Of a stretch of DNA of 64,000 nucleotides, positions 44,661 through 57,300 are shown in pieces. The translations under genes were made by a program, and so were the position numbers. Origin of the DNA: Okapia johnstoni (taxonomy: Eukaryota; Chordata; Mammalia; Artiodactyla; Giraffidae); contig CM044306.1 of assembly GCA_024291935.2 (NCBI GenBank), forward strand, positions 21,337,001 through 21,401,000. Reading direction: 5' to 3'. Below the pieces are notes generated by a model. That model searched no databases. It had not been told where the DNA came from and worked only from the letters and a program-made list of their open reading frames with translations. Numbering within the stretch: position 1 is the first letter of the stretch; each line of letters starts with the position of its first letter.

Positions 44661-46293
44661 AAGTTACAGCACTTGATGTCCCCCTTGCACCAAGTTCTGC
44701 CTCAGAGACCCTAACTGGCCTGGGTGATGGGGTCGCTCTCTGGGGAGGAAAGCCACAGCAACCCACCACCTCCCCATCCCTGCCATCTCCCCAGCCTGCC
44801 CCCCGTTTTCTGTTGTCTGCCCCACTTGTCCTCTCTCTCCCTTCCCTCCTGTCCTATTTCAGAGAGGGAAAGGAATTTGAGCCAGAGGGGAGCCATGGCA
44901 ATAACTGGTGGGATGTTTACTATCCAGGCTTCCCTCCTTGGATCCTTTCCCATCCTGAGCTTATCTCTGAGAACTGGAGTTAGGGGTCAGGGTAGGGGAA
45001 CCCACTCTCTGAAGACCTTAAAGATGTTGTCGCTGCTGCTTAGGACAACAGGGATTTGAATGAACATCCAGAAATAGGCACCAATGACAGGGACCCGGGG
45101 CCCCACCCGTCCCCTACCCTCCCACTCCCGCAGGTCTCCACATTCTATTTCCCAGAACCCAGTGAGATGAGTCCCAGCCGATTCCAGAAGGGGACGGGTG
45201 AGCAGAGTTGGGGCAGATTCTGAGAGTGGTAGGGGAGGGACTGACAGAGGGTTTGCTAGGGATGGGGCAGGATCCTAAGGCCTAGGCCAGGATGTGGCTG
45301 GGGTGGATGGTCAAAGCCACAGCCTGAAACTCCCCACATTCAAGTTCTTTCCCCCATCCCCGAGCATCTCTGGGAGTGGAGATGGAGGCCCATGTCTCCT
45401 GAGAAAAGAAGATGGGGGCCTGTCCTAGGTTCTTGTGAGGTGAGTCGAGTGGAGGTTTCCTGGGTGAGGTGAGGAAGCTCAGCCTTGGAGTGGTAGGGGG
45501 AGCCTCAGGGATTGAGAGAGGATCGGGCAAGACTGGAAAGGAGACAGGGAAGTCAGGATGGGTCAGAGGGATGAAGGGAGGTGATGGCTTCCTCTTTACT
45601 GCTCACTGAGTGGCCTCCTACTCTGCCCCAGGCTCTGCCATGAGTTAGATGGAACCCTGGTTCAGTGTTTCTTATCTGCAGTTTCTACAGGGGCTCCCAG
45701 GAGCTTTCCGAAAGTGGCTGTTTCCTCCATGGAGGCCACAAGGGTGAATCACCCTCATAAGGACAAAGGACAGGCTGTGTTGGCAACTTTGGGTCCCGTG
45801 AAAAGCCTATTTTGTGATGGGGATGTCTCATATGGCTCCCTCCTTCAGCCAGCTTGGTTTCTCCCCTCCCCCTCTGTCCAGGCATTCTTTTATTAGCTGT
45901 GGGGACATCTAGTTTTACCCGGACCCCTGCTGAGAGGAGAGACAGATTGCTAAGAGAGTACTGACTCCCTCTTCCCGTGCTCCCTTAGTAGTCTGGGCTT
46001 TGCCCTCCTTCCCTCCTCCCTGGTTGTCCTCCCTCCCGGTCCCCTCCCATCCCCTATCCTTCCATTCCATCATCATTAATGCATAGGCCCTGGCATCCGC
46101 GGCAGATAGACTCTGGTGTCAGGAGCTGGGAGGTAGGAGAGGAGAGAGGAGCTGGCACCAGCTCAGCGGGAGCACCCCCATCAAAGGAGTCCTGGGGGTG
46201 GAGGTGAAGCTCTCAACACCCTCCTACTCCCTAGTACAGGGCCACACGTGTTCAGTGAAATAAGAAAGAGATCAGGGACATTAATAAAGGGAC

Positions 46294-46299
46294 TTTATT
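46294..46299 (-). terminator. LRRC3C: Candidate polyadenylation signal for LRRC3C
   Basis: On the minus strand AATAAA (plus TTTATT) occurs about 1.7 kb downstream of the LRRC3C stop. It is the first clear hexamer I noticed in this stretch with no other gene nearby. The implied 3' UTR would contain Bov-A SINE sequence at 46985-47335. The assignment is inferred from position only. Confidence 0.3.
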
Positions 46300-46984
46300 G
46301 AATTGTCCAGTGATGTTCTGGGGTGGGGGTGGAAAACCTCCCCATCCCTCTAGCTCTCTAGTGATCCATCCCCAGTTCAGGCGGAGCAGAAACCACTTTT
46401 CTCCCAAGGGGAAGGGTTCAGGAAGCCCTTCTGTGTATAAGGGAGAGAGCAGAGAGCTAGGGAATCTCCGAAACAGGAAGCAGAGGACCCTAAGCCAGGG
46501 GATCCACAGTAGAGAGTACAGGGAGAGGAGCCTGGGTCCGAGGGAGAGAGAGAGAGAGAGGCAGGTGCAGCTTTTCAGCAGAGGCAGAGGGAGAAGAGAG
46601 GAGGAGCCTGCAGGGTCCCTTCTGACCTCACTGCCAACTTGGTCCCTCTCTCTGCTTGCCCTCCTATATACCCTCTTCTCCAGCCCCCAGGTAAGTCTTG
46701 CCGCTGCCCAGACATTCCAAGTTGTTTTGCATCTTCTTTGCTTTGGTCCACCACCTTTCAGCTGGGACCTTCCTCTTTCTGCCAAAGCCCCCCTCATTCT
46801 TGAAGAGTCAGTTCAAACATCCATTCATGCTGCCTTTGAGACCACCTCCGCCACGCTCCACAGCTGCCTGCTCCTACCTCCGAGGTGGCACACGTGACCA
46901 TTTGCCACAGTTCTCTGGTCTGTCATTACCCCATCTCTGTGGACTCGGAAGCTCTGGGTCTCTGAGTCTAGCACAGTCCAGTCC

Positions 46985-47335
46985 TATTGAAAGCGAAAGT
47001 TGCTCAGTCCTACCCGACTCTTTGCGACCCCATGGACTGTACAGTCCATGGAATTCTCCAGGCCAGAATACTGAAGTGGGTAGTCTATCCCTTCTCCAGG
47101 GGATCTTCCCGACCCAGGAATTGAACTGGGGTTTTCTGCATTTCAGGCAGATTCTTCACCAGCAGTGAGTGAGTGAATGAAAGTCTCTCAGTCGCGTCCG
47201 ACTCTTTGCAACCCCATGGACTGTAGCCCACCAGGCTCTCCTCTGTCCGTGGGATTCTCCAGGCAAGAATACTGGAGTGGGTTGCCATTCCCTTCTCCAG
47301 GGGATCTTCCCAAACCCGGGATCGAACCTAGCTCT
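46985..47335 (-). repeat. Two Bov-A/Bov-tA SINE units
   Basis: Reverse units: GCTCAGTCCTACCCGACTCT to about 47165, then TCTCTCAGTCGCGTCCGACT to CCGGGATCGAACCTAGCTC. Confidence 0.85.
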
Positions 47336-48027
47336 CCTGTTTTATCTTCTTTTAGTTTTGCTTCCTTTTGATTTTTACCCTACTGAGGTCTTTGGGAACT
47401 GTGCGTATGTGTAATACCAGCATCTACCATATCTTTTCATTTTAGCTTAGGCTGGATTTGAAGAGGCAAAACAGGAAAATACTTAAGGAGATCTGAGACT
47501 CTCATGGAGAAATAAATTAGAGCTGCTGTTTCTTTTAGCTTTGCTTTCCTGTTCTTTATTATTTATTTTTTTAAATGTAATCTCTCCTTTTATCAACCTT
47601 CATCATTTCATACTGTAAGAAAGTGAAATCACTAAAGGCAAATAACCTTATGAACCTGCTAAGTGTAAAGAGAAAAGGCCATGGTATAGATGAATGGATT
47701 AGGAAGGAGACACCTAACTCTAGGGGTTTACAGTTGGTACAAACTCTCAGGCTTTGTTGTACAATAAGTATCATCATGTGTTACACAATGACTGGGTACT
47801 TTCATGAGAGATGAGCAGAGTAGGTACCAAAAGGAGGCGCTCAAACCCCCGGCAGGGAAGATGGTGTTGGTGGACTGAGAGTTATTAGGTGTTTCAGAGA
47901 GACAGAGGAGGAAGGGGGTGGAATTGGGGGATGATAAGGGGCTGCAGAGGAGGCAGAGGGGGTCAGAGGAGAGGAGAGTGTTTGGAGAGGGGAGCCGGGT
48001 GTGGGCCGGGAGAAGTGTCCCTGGTCG

Positions 48028-48792
48028 TCAGACCATTGTGCTGAGGGTGGAGGAGTCCTCAGAGCGCACAGGCAGCACGGGGGCCCGCTTGAGGGGACGT
48101 CGGGTCTCGTCCCGGTTCTGCCACACGTAGTGGGCCAGATAAGCCACCACCAGCACCAGCCAACCCCCCATGGTGACCAGCAGGGCCACGTCGGTGCTGC
48201 GCCGGGCCCCGCCCCGCCCCGCCCCACACAACTCTTCCTCCCCGACCAGCCGCAGGAATTCCTGCCCCACGAGGTCCGATCGGGCTCCCGGGCCACACAC
48301 GATGCCCGTCCCGGTGCCCGGGGCCAGCCTCACCCGCTGGAGCACCTCCTGGAGGGCACAGTCGCAGCGCCACGGGTTGGCAGACAGGTTCACTTGGATC
48401 TTTAGCCCCACGAAAGCCTCCACGGGCACCGAAGCCAGCTGGTTTGCAGAGAGGTCGAGGTGGCGCAGTGTCCTGGCCAGGCCCTGGAAAGCAGCCCCTG
48501 AGAGGTGGGCAAGGACGTTATGGGACAGATCCAGCTCTTCCAGGACAGGCAGGTGCCGGAAGGCACCAGCTGGCACCGACACCAGCTGGTTGGCATCCAG
48601 ATAGAGCTTGCGGGTGTCGTTGGGGATGCTGGTGGGCACGGCGCTCAGACCCGCCTGGCTGCAGCGGAAAGTCCGCTCCCCAGCTTCCTCTGCCACATAG
48701 CAGCCCTGGGGAACCCCCTGGGGGCTGGGCATGGTCCCCCCTGCATCTATCACCAGCAGCAGAGACAGGAGGTGACCGACTGGCGGGAACAT
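48028..48792 (-). CDS. LRRC3C: Leucine-rich repeat-containing protein 3C, single-pass membrane protein
   Basis: The open frame from ATG 48792 to TGA 48028 gives 254 residues. In order it shows a hydrophobic signal peptide (about 1-20), an LRR N-terminal cap with paired cysteines (CYV at 31, CS at 44), about three leucine-rich repeats (KLYLDANQL, ELDLSHNVL, HLDLSANQL; about 60-135), an LRR C-terminal cap with NPWRCDC, a transmembrane helix (about 202-220, VALLVTMGGWLVLVVAYLA) and a short basic cytoplasmic tail ending SSTLSTMV. This is the LRRC3/LRRC3B/LRRC3C architecture. Its function is not established. The frame stays open upstream to a good acceptor (TTCCCCAG|ATTC, exon start 48829), so the native protein may begin on an upstream exon; the human protein is somewhat longer, about 275 residues as I recall. 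The position between GSDMA and ORMDL3 supports LRRC3C over its paralogues. Confidence 0.93.
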   Translation of the reverse strand: MFPPVGHLLSLLLVIDAGGTMPSPQGVPQGCYVAEEAGERTFRCSQAGLSAVPTSIPNDTRKLYLDANQLVSVPAGAFRHLPVLEELDLSHNVLAHLSGAAFQGLARTLRHLDLSANQLASVPVEAFVGLKIQVNLSANPWRCDCALQEVLQRVRLAPGTGTGIVCGPGARSDLVGQEFLRLVGEEELCGAGRGGARRSTDVALLVTMGGWLVLVVAYLAHYVWQNRDETRRPLKRAPVLPVRSEDSSTLSTMV

Positions 48793-48974
48793 GGCCACAG
48801 ATTGGCATAGTCCTGGACTGGAGTAGAATCTGGGGAAGGAAAAATTCCAGAAAGGAAGAGTGAGTCAAGAGAATTCCGTTCCCTGCGGCTAGCGTTCTCT
48901 TCCTGAAGTCCGCCTCTGGATTCTCTTTGGGCTAGGGCCTCTCCTTTGGGAGCTCCCTCAGGCCCATCTCTCTC

Positions 48975-49100
48975 TCTTTAGCCACTAAGTCGTGTCTGAC
49001 TCTTGCAACCCCATGGACTGCAGCCTGCCAGGCTCCTCTGTCCATGGGATTCTCCAGGCAAGAATACTGGAGTGGGTTGCCATTTCCTTCTCCCCCTCAG
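48975..49100 (-). repeat. Bov-A SINE upstream of LRRC3C
   Basis: Reverse unit: AGCCACTAAGTCGTGTCTGA through GGTTGCCATTTCCTTCTCC. Confidence 0.85.
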
Positions 49101-51584
49101 GCCTGCCTGGGTGGCTCTTTTGCTTCCTTGGAGTCTAAGACTCCTTACTGGGCCCTCGTGGTAGATGGTCTCCTGGGCCTGAGACTCTTCTAAGTTCTCT
49201 TTGATTCTGGAGGGCTAATCTAGGAGGTCTTTCTGTCCAAGGCTCTGTTGGTCCTTCTGGGTCTGGGGGCTCCTAAGCGTCTGCTTCTGTTCATGTACTG
49301 TTTTTCTTCCACTGGAATAAAGGACCTGGGTGGCTGCCAGATGGGCCAGGTAGGCACCAGAGAGCACTCGTGTGAAGGAGATGAGGAGGACGGATCAGTA
49401 ATAGGACCTCATAGTATCCGGCCAGGCTGAGTGACTCAGGCCCCCACCTTCTGTGCCCGTTCACCCCCTTTCCTGGAGCGTCCGCCCCTCGACCCGTCCC
49501 AGCTCTGTCCTCTCCGCCCCACTCTTCCTCCCTGTCCTCTCCCTCCTCGTCTTCCCAGCCTCTCACCCTGTTGCTGGGAGAGCCTTCTCCTGTGCTGCCC
49601 TCTTCCCGGAAGTAGACTCCCTGGGTTGCGACTCTGGAGACCCACTTCCTCCTCCAGAAGCCCTGCTCCCGTAGCTGCTGGAAGCTGGGGGCTGGGGCCC
49701 AGGAGTGTTGTGTTTCCTGGCATGTGACTCTGGGCCCCAGGTGTCAGATACCTGAGCCCTGGTCTGGCCAGCCGATGCCCAGAGAGGGTAGATCCTGGAC
49801 CCTGATGAGCCCTGTCGTGGGAAGACCAGGCCCCAATTCCATTCCCTGCCTCAGGTTCCCTTTCCAAGACCTTGACATTGCCGGCCTCCATCTTTCCTCT
49901 CTCTGCCAGGGCTGAAACTCTGCCTCCTAGAACCTCTGCCCTCTGCCCAGAGCCTGGCTCAGTAGGAGGATCCCTGGGGGGTGCCTCATCTCACACCACT
50001 GCCTTCAGCAACCTGTCTCCCCCCGCCAGCTCCATACCTCCTTTCTTCCCTCCTACTGTGCACACCGTCTTCCACAGTAAATAAACTTCCTTCACCCTTT
50101 TTCTTTAAAAACGTGTCTCTTTCCAGAGGACCTCATCTTCTGGTTCCCTGAAGGGTGTCCAGCCTCCTTGCCAGGCAGAGGGCACTGTGTTAGTTCTCTG
50201 CACTGTTGGCAGATGGCCCCTTAAGGAGCTGAAGGGGGTTCTTCAAGGTTTCTGAAGTCCCATATGATCATCTAGAAGTTTTCTCACTGGTTTTCTGTTC
50301 TGGATTGGAGCTGACTCACCTTACCTTAGTTTGCTGGGACCTTGAGCTCCCAAGTTGGTACCTTTAACTCTCCCACATGCCCAGGATCTGGGGAGAGCTT
50401 AGATGACTTATTCCCTGGGGTCTCTTGATCCTGACCATTGTTTACAGCCACACTGCCCCATCACGCCACCCTCTCCTAGTGTAAGGGAAGGGAACAGAAG
50501 AGTGGGTGTCACAGAGAGCTGAGGTCATATGCTGTGGAGAACTTTCTGGGAAGGAAAACCTTGTTGGATTTTCTAAGAGACTACGGATGAACAGCATTAG
50601 ACACAGAACTGCAGGCTTCAGTGCAAAATGAAGACTGGGGTCCTTTGTTCAAAACTTAAGAATTTCAAGATGGCAACAGGAGTAGGTTGTAAAACCAAGT
50701 GCAGGGCCCTTCTGAATGCAGGGCATGGGGCACTGTACAGGTTGCAGGTCCCTGAGCCTGGCCCTGTAGGTGACCTTGAACGAGGATTTTCAGACAGGTA
50801 ATGGAAGTCAGAATCAGAGGCTAGGACATGGGATGATGTTATCGCTGAGGATGTGCTCACCACTGTCTCATTCCAGTGACATTAACAGGGTGATTTCTCA
50901 GATTGCAGATTGTCCACGGAATCCGGTAAGACACATTTTCTACACTTGGGCAGAGGAAGTGGACATTTTGTCTGCGGGTTGTTTGTTCGTTAGGCCAGGC
51001 ACTCTGCCACTGAATACTTGGGGGTCCACTTTGGGACTGGGGCTGAGTGTGGAAGATGAAGCACGTGGAACCCTACCCCCCACGCCCGCCATTGCTGTCT
51101 TGTCACACCGGGTGGGGGCTTTAGCTAAGGCACAAGAGGGGAGCCTGGATGTGGATGGAGAGAGTTATCTCCTCCAACTAGGGTGGCTGCCAGGTAAGAG
51201 TGGGACTGAGGTGTCTGGCATGGCAGCTGTCAGAGAAGAAGGAAGTCTGTGCACCCAGGAGGGTCCGGCTGGCTCACGGACATCATTTACTGAGGGTGAT
51301 TGAATGTGGTGCTCAGTAGAGATGAGAAAACAGAGAGGAAGGGGGAACAATACTCAGAACAGTGCACAGTACAGTCTGAGGGTGAACGAGGCTGAAGCAG
51401 AAGTTCTTCTCCACCGTTCATTCATTCATTCATTTGTTCATTCAACGAAGATATCCTGTGAGTCCCATGTTATAAGTAGTGCTGTGCTTAAGATTCAGCC
51501 CCTGTTAAGTTTCTTTTTCTTTGATGTGGACCATTTTTAAAGTCTTTATTGAATTCGTTACATTATTGCTTCTAGCTTTTTTTT

Positions 51585-51712
51585 TTTTCTTATGTTTTAG
51601 TTTTTGGCTATGAGGCATGTGGGATCTTTACTCCCCCACCAGGGAGCAAACTCACTCCCCCCTGCTTTGGAAGGTGAAGTCTTAATCACTGAATTGCCAG
51701 GGAAGTCCCCAG
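51585..51712 (-). repeat. CHR-type SINE
   Basis: Reverse element: TTTTTGGCTATGAGGCATGT to GAATTGCCAGGGAAGTCCCC. Confidence 0.75.
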
Positions 51713-52189
51713 CCCCTGTTTTGAAGGTCTTAGATACCAGTGGTTAGCCCAGTGGTTCACCCAGTCTGCCCATTAGAATCCCTCTGGGGAGTTTCTAAAA
51801 TTAGTTATGCTTGGGTGTACCTGGAGCAATTAAAATCTGTGTGGATGGGGTGTATGCACTGGTATTTTTCAAAATGCTCCCCAGGTATTTCTAATGTTCA
51901 GTCTGAGTTAAGAACTGCCGGTCTGGAGGGAGACATGGACATGTTGACACACGTCTGCACAATGCCTTTAATGTGATGTCTGCCAGATGATGTGTAAAGC
52001 CAAGAGAGAGGTTAAGTCACTGTGGCAGAATCTGCTGGTGCTCTAGGGGAGGCAACAGTTTTCCCCTGCCCAATTAGGGCTTTTCAGCTGGGCCTGAGAA
52101 TTGAAGTGACATAAGCAGATTAACAGGAGAAAAGCATACACATTTATACGGATGAGGAGGGATAAACTTGGAATTTGGGATTAACAGAT

Positions 52190-52520
52190 AAATACCACTA
52201 TATATAAAAAAGATAAATGACAAGGTCCTACTGTAGAGCATAGGGAGCTATATTCAATATATTGCAATGAATCTGAAAAAAATACATATATATATGTGTG
52301 TGTGTGTGTGTATGTATAACTGATTCACTTTGCTGTGCAACTGAAATACTATAAATCAACTATACTTCAGTGGGAATTCCCTGGCAGTCCAGTGGTTAGG
52401 ACTCCTCACTTCCACTGCACGGGTCCTGGGTTTGATCCCTGGTCAAGGAGCTAAGATCTTGGAAGGCATGTAGCACAGCCAAAAAAAAAACAAAAAACCC
52501 AACTATACTTCAATTAAAAA
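52190..52520 (+). repeat. L1 3' end interrupted by a CHR SINE
   Basis: Forward L1 3' UTR-type sequence (CAAGGTCCTACTGTAGAGCA) with a forward CHR SINE (about 52374-52490) inserted. The motif AACTATACTTCA flanks the insertion on both sides, as a target-site duplication. Confidence 0.8.
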
Positions 52521-52811
52521 AAGTTAAAAACAAATTTATATTAATGACATGTGAACCTTCACAAGGAAATGAAGACCCAGAAAAGTGGCAAAACATTACT
52601 ACTTTTATTCTGGGTTGAATAAAGAGAAGCAATTGTGGAGAAGTGACTAAAATATATGGGGAGCCTAGAGGAAGATAGAAATTATTTTAACAAAGTCTGT
52701 TTGTACAGAATTCTCTTGGCTTTGACTCCCCATTGAAGAATTTTCTTTTCTCCTGATACAGGGAGGACATCTTTCATGTGGGGAGTTTGTTCTCCTGTTT
52801 TCTGGAAGAAG

Positions 52812-53043
52812 AGCTTCTCTGGTGACTCAGATGGTAAAGTACCTGCCTGCAATGCAGGAGACGCAGGTTCAATTTCTGGGTTGGAAAGATCCCCTGGAGA
52901 AGGGAATGGCAACTTACTCCAGTATTCTCACCTGGAGAATTCCATGGACAGAGGACCTTGGTGGGCTCCTCTGGCTCCCATGGTGGGTAGTCCATGGGGT
53001 CGCAAATGGTTGGACACCACTGAGCGATGAACACTCTCACTTT
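52812..53043 (+). repeat. Bov-tA SINE
   Basis: Forward element: GCTTCTCTGGTGACTCAGAT through CACCACTGAGCGATGAACAC. Confidence 0.85.
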
Positions 53044-53679
53044 CTTTTCTGGAAGAAAAGAGGAGATTAGAATGCCCTTCTTGCATCTGCTCAAAATAAT
53101 CCTTAGGCCCAAGTGACATATTTTGGGGTGGTGTATTCTGCCACCCTTCAGTGTCCGTTCCTAAGCTCCTTCCTTGATAACACACACTGATTTGGGAGGA
53201 GCAATCTTGGCAGCTGGGTGTGGCTCACTATGACCAATGACATCTAAGCTGAAGTTGACTGAGGGGTTTCCAGCACAGTCTTTGATTTGCTCATAAAAAG
53301 AGGATAGATTGAACCCTCCCCTTCTCTCTACAGCTTTCTTCAGGCATTGGACATGAAGAGTCAACTACAGGCATATTTTGACCTTGAGGCAGCAAAGCAG
53401 AAAGGAAAGGTCAAGAGTATCACTGAGACCTGGCCTGGATATGGCTAAGCCGCTCAGCCAACACCAGCAACTACCTACTTCTAGACGCATTATGTGAGAA
53501 AGATAACTCCTGCTTCAGTGCTTCTTAACTTAGCTGCACATTAGAACATGGGAGGTTTTGAGAATTACAGATGCCTGAGTCCACCTCAAAGATTCTAATT
53601 AAATTGATCTGGCATGTGTACAGTGATGGGGACTTTTTAAAGCTCCTTAGGTGATTCTTTTAAATATTTTTCATTTAAA

Positions 53680-53818
53680 AATATTTTTGGCCATGCCTCG
53701 TGGCACAAAAGATGGCACAAATCAAAAAGGTTTGATTCCCCAACCAGGGATCAAACCTGCATTCACTGCACTAGTAACACAGAGTCTTAACCATTGGACC
53801 ACCAGGGAAGTTCCTTTT
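53680..53818 (-). repeat. CHR-type SINE
   Basis: Reverse element: TTTTTGGCCATGCCTCGTGG to GGACCACCAGGGAAGTTCC. Confidence 0.75.
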
Positions 53819-55439
53819 TAGGTGATTCTGATGGCAACCCAGGGTCAGAATCATTCCTTTGCTTGGGTTTTCCGTTGCTTTTAACTGGGAGCATTCCTAC
53901 CTGATACACTAACTTTTCCAAGATCTCAGGGAAGGCATTACCAAGGAGGGACATTTGAGTTGGGTGTTTAAGGCTGAGTTCATCAGGCGAAGCAGCAGAG
54001 TATAATGCAGGAACAAGGTAGCATCAGAAGGCTTAGCTTCTCCTAGATGTAGAGCTGAAGGGGTGGTGGCAAAGGCTGCAGTTAGAGGAGAAAAGATCTA
54101 GATCCTGGGGCCTTGTATACAAGGTAAGAATTAGGACTTGTTTCCATGGCTGATGGATGGAAGTGTTTTAAAATTAGCTTTGAATTTGGATCATGCCGCT
54201 GGCTGTATGGAAGATGTATTGGTGAATGAGAGACCAGCTACTACACCAGTCCAGGCGGGAAGTGATGAGGGAAGGGGGCTGAAGGAGCTATGACTGGAGG
54301 AGCTCAAGGTCATCAGACATTTGTGTTAGTGGGCACATCCTTCCCCAATTCCCTTGGGTCTTTGGTTCTCTGGACTTTTGGCCTCTGAAATCCCTTCCAG
54401 CCTGATGTTTAATGTATCTATGATGATGAGGCAGGGAAGAGGCTGAGGCATGGCAGGGCTTGGCTCCCAGGCTCAGGGCCCTGGGAAGTAGGCCCCGAAG
54501 GCCCCCACCCTCCGTGGCCTGAGTCACAACTTTTCCCTCCAACGACAGTAACTCCATGCCCCAGAGATGTGACTTTGGAGGAAGGAAGTTGAGCAGTCCT
54601 CTAGGCCCCTCCCTGCCTGATATTGAAAGTACCCCCCAGGCTCAGCCTGGGTAGAGAGGGACAGCTGAAAGGAAAGGAGGAGGGCTGTCTCCTTGACCCA
54701 GCATGTCAACCAGGGACCCATCTAACACCAGTCTATTGGGCAATTTGGGCTTCGGAGGCAACAAAGTCCTCTGCTCTTTTGCAGAAACTGACAAGGGTAT
54801 ACATACCTCATGCTCCCATCCTCAGATGTATTCTCTCCTTAGTTCAACACACACCTGCTGGGCTTCTTAGGCACTGGGGATGCAGAGAAGCAGAACAGCC
54901 TTCAGACAATAGGGGAAGATGGGTGTGTGCGCAAATTTGGCCTCTTGATGGCCTAGGAGTGGGCTGTAGCTGAGGCGTCTCCAGGCATCAGAGAAGTTGA
55001 GAGGATGAAGCAGCGGGTTCTGTTTGGACAGTCTCCTTCACAGAGAAGGAGACAGGTGAGGTGTGGCTTTCTGGGACAAATAGGAGTCTACCAGCGGCAC
55101 AAAGGCATTGTAGGATGAGACAAGAGCAAGAGAGAGCCAAGTGTGGTTAAGGGAGAGTGGTTAGGAGCTTGATGTAGCAGTGGTTTGGGAGGTATGAATC
55201 TCAGCTAACATTTCCTGAGAACGTATTATACAGAGGAAATGCAAAGATGAGTAAGAAATATGGAGCAAGCAGCCTCCAGGGGCAGTGGATGTGTAACAGA
55301 TAAATACAGCACTCCCAGTGCAGGATTGAGTTTTGGGAGAAATGCTATTTCCTAGCGGTATGACTTGGGCAAAATATTTAAACTCTTCCTACAGCAGTTC
55401 TCTCATTTGCAAAGTGGAGATAATAAAATTACCTACTGG

Positions 55440-55745
55440 GGCTTCCCTGGTGGCTCAGTGGTAAAGAATCTGCCTGCCAATGCAGGGGACACAGGTTCGA
55501 TCCCTGGTCCGGGGAAGATCCCACGTGCCGTGGAGAAACTAAGCTCATGCGCCGCAACTATTGAGCCTGTGCTCTAGAGCTGAGGAGCTGCAACTACTGA
55601 AGCCCACATGCTCTAGAGCCCGTGCTCCCCAACAAGAGAAGCCACCGCAATGAGAAGCCTACGCATCATCACAATTAGAGAGTAGCCTGGCTGACTGCAA
55701 CTAGAGAAAAGTCTGAGGAGCAACGAAGACCCAGTACAGCCCCAA
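55440..55745 (+). repeat. Long CHR-type SINE
   Basis: Forward full-length element: GGGCTTCCCTGGTGGCTCAG head, GGTTCGATCCCTGGTCCGGG box and a body rich in CTCTAGAGC/GCAACTA units. Confidence 0.82.
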
Positions 55746-57089
55746 AAACCCCAAAACAAAACCCTATCTATCTACCTATATACCTATCTCACAGAGTTGT
55801 TTGAAAGATGAAGAGAGTTGATGTAGGTAAGACCTTTTGCCCAGTGCCTGGAACAGAGCAAACGCTAATAATGGTGGCTGTGATTACCCCTGAAAGAAGA
55901 GCTGTATTAGGAGAGGAAGATGGAAGCTGATCTGGGGCAGTGGCAGCCCAGGATTCTTAAAGAGGTGGGGCCCGCTAGGGGTAGTCATGAGACTGGAAGG
56001 AACCTAGGGGAGCTTTTCTTAAAGCTACGGTTTTTATATCCATTGCCCTTTTGATCTGGTAATATTTACAGTTTTCTAAACTTTTATTTTTTTCCTCCCC
56101 GCATAAGGGAAAATCTCAATTGTTTGTATCAGAGAATATTCAGATGGAGGGGTTCCTAATGAGCAGCCCGATCTTGGTTCCCCGAGGGAGGTTCTGGTTC
56201 CCTAGCCTTGATTCTGGCCCAGGAGGCCCTGGTAGGCTCAGCCCTTTCCCTCTGCAGCCCAAAATAGCCAACCACAGGGCTGGGCGAGGGGAGGAGAGCA
56301 GGGGAAGAGAGTGGAGTGCCCACTGGCAAGGCGGCCTGTCCTGGCACCTCCTCCTGTTTCTCATCAACTTGGTAAACTTACCCAGGGCTCTGATGGCTCA
56401 GCATCACTGCCCCCTCCCTTCCGCTGCCACCACATACCCCAGGTGCACCCCCCCAAACAAAAACAGCTGCGGACATAAACAGCTCTTTGCTTCCTTGCAC
56501 TTGGTCTGGGTGTGACCTCAACACCTTCCCTTCTGCAAGGAGGGAGGTGAGGTGGGGGGAGCTTGAGAGCAGCAGGAATGAATTGGAGGGGAGTAGGAGG
56601 TGATAAGAGTGGAGGGCTCAGTCATTCTCCCCGGGGTTCAGAAGAAGGGGTTCAGTTTCTTGACATCCCACCTCCTCACTTCCCACCACTGCCAGCACCC
56701 CAGGAATGTGTTCCCAGCTCGTTACCCCGCCCCTGTTTGCTATCTCGGCCCACACTGTGTATCTGTGGCAAGCAGAGGCCACACCGCCCCGCCAGATGGA
56801 AACACCCCAAGGCTGGGAACATGCCTACTAGAGCAGACTAAGGAGCTCCCAGAGGGCAGGGAGAGTCTGTGAAGATGACTCACTCTGTTTTAAAAACATA
56901 AACACTTTTCATAAAAAATTTAAATGAATAATCTCACATTACACAAGTTTGAAACTAGAGAATGAAAAAGATCACCCCCAACGTCTCCATCCTAACACAA
57001 GATCTGTTTTTATTTTATTAGATTTCCGCAGCCTAGTGAAGTAGATGATCAAATATCACTCAAATGTGGAATGGACTAATAAAAGTCGA

Positions 57090-57300
57090 TAATGATTCCT
57101 GTGTGCCTGGATTTGTTCTAAGTGCTTCACATGTCGTGACCCAGTTAATTCTCACAACATGTGGCAGGTATCACCATGAAGATCAACACTCATTTCTATG
57201 AACCACAGCACAGAGAGGTTCAGTGACTTGCCTAAGGTCACACAGCTGGCAACCACAGGAGCTGGGAGTTGAACCCCAGCAGTCTGGTGCCAGGATATTA
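57090..57300 (+). repeat. MIR SINE
   Basis: Well-kept MIR: GAGGTTCAGTGACTTGCCTA, GGTCACACAGCTGGC, GGGAGTTGAACCCC. Confidence 0.85.

Larger units (their letters stand above)
44056..48027. other. Region between the gasdermin relic and LRRC3C
   Basis: It contains CHR SINEs (44265-44660), Bov-A SINEs (46985-47335), purine/pyrimidine-biased unique sequence and the candidate LRRC3C poly(A) signal. No further gasdermin exon or other coding gene was recognised. The right end is presumably LRRC3C 3' UTR. Confidence 0.5.

Noticed and set aside
45157..45198. Plus-strand exon-like block with TTTCCCAG before and GTGAGC after
   Set aside because: Only 42 nt, no partner exons found on that strand and no recognisable protein. 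Splice-like borders this short occur by chance.
48001..48868. Several 100-140 codon frames on both strands across LRRC3C
   Set aside because: Shadow frames of the GC-rich LRRC3C coding exon; no domain or initiation context of their own.
49430..50110. Open frames and a plus-strand AATAAA near 50078, suggesting an unannotated plus-strand gene
   Set aside because: The stretch is pyrimidine-biased and opens several frames at once; no domain or supporting exons. It may instead include antisense 5' exons of LRRC3C, but I cannot place them.
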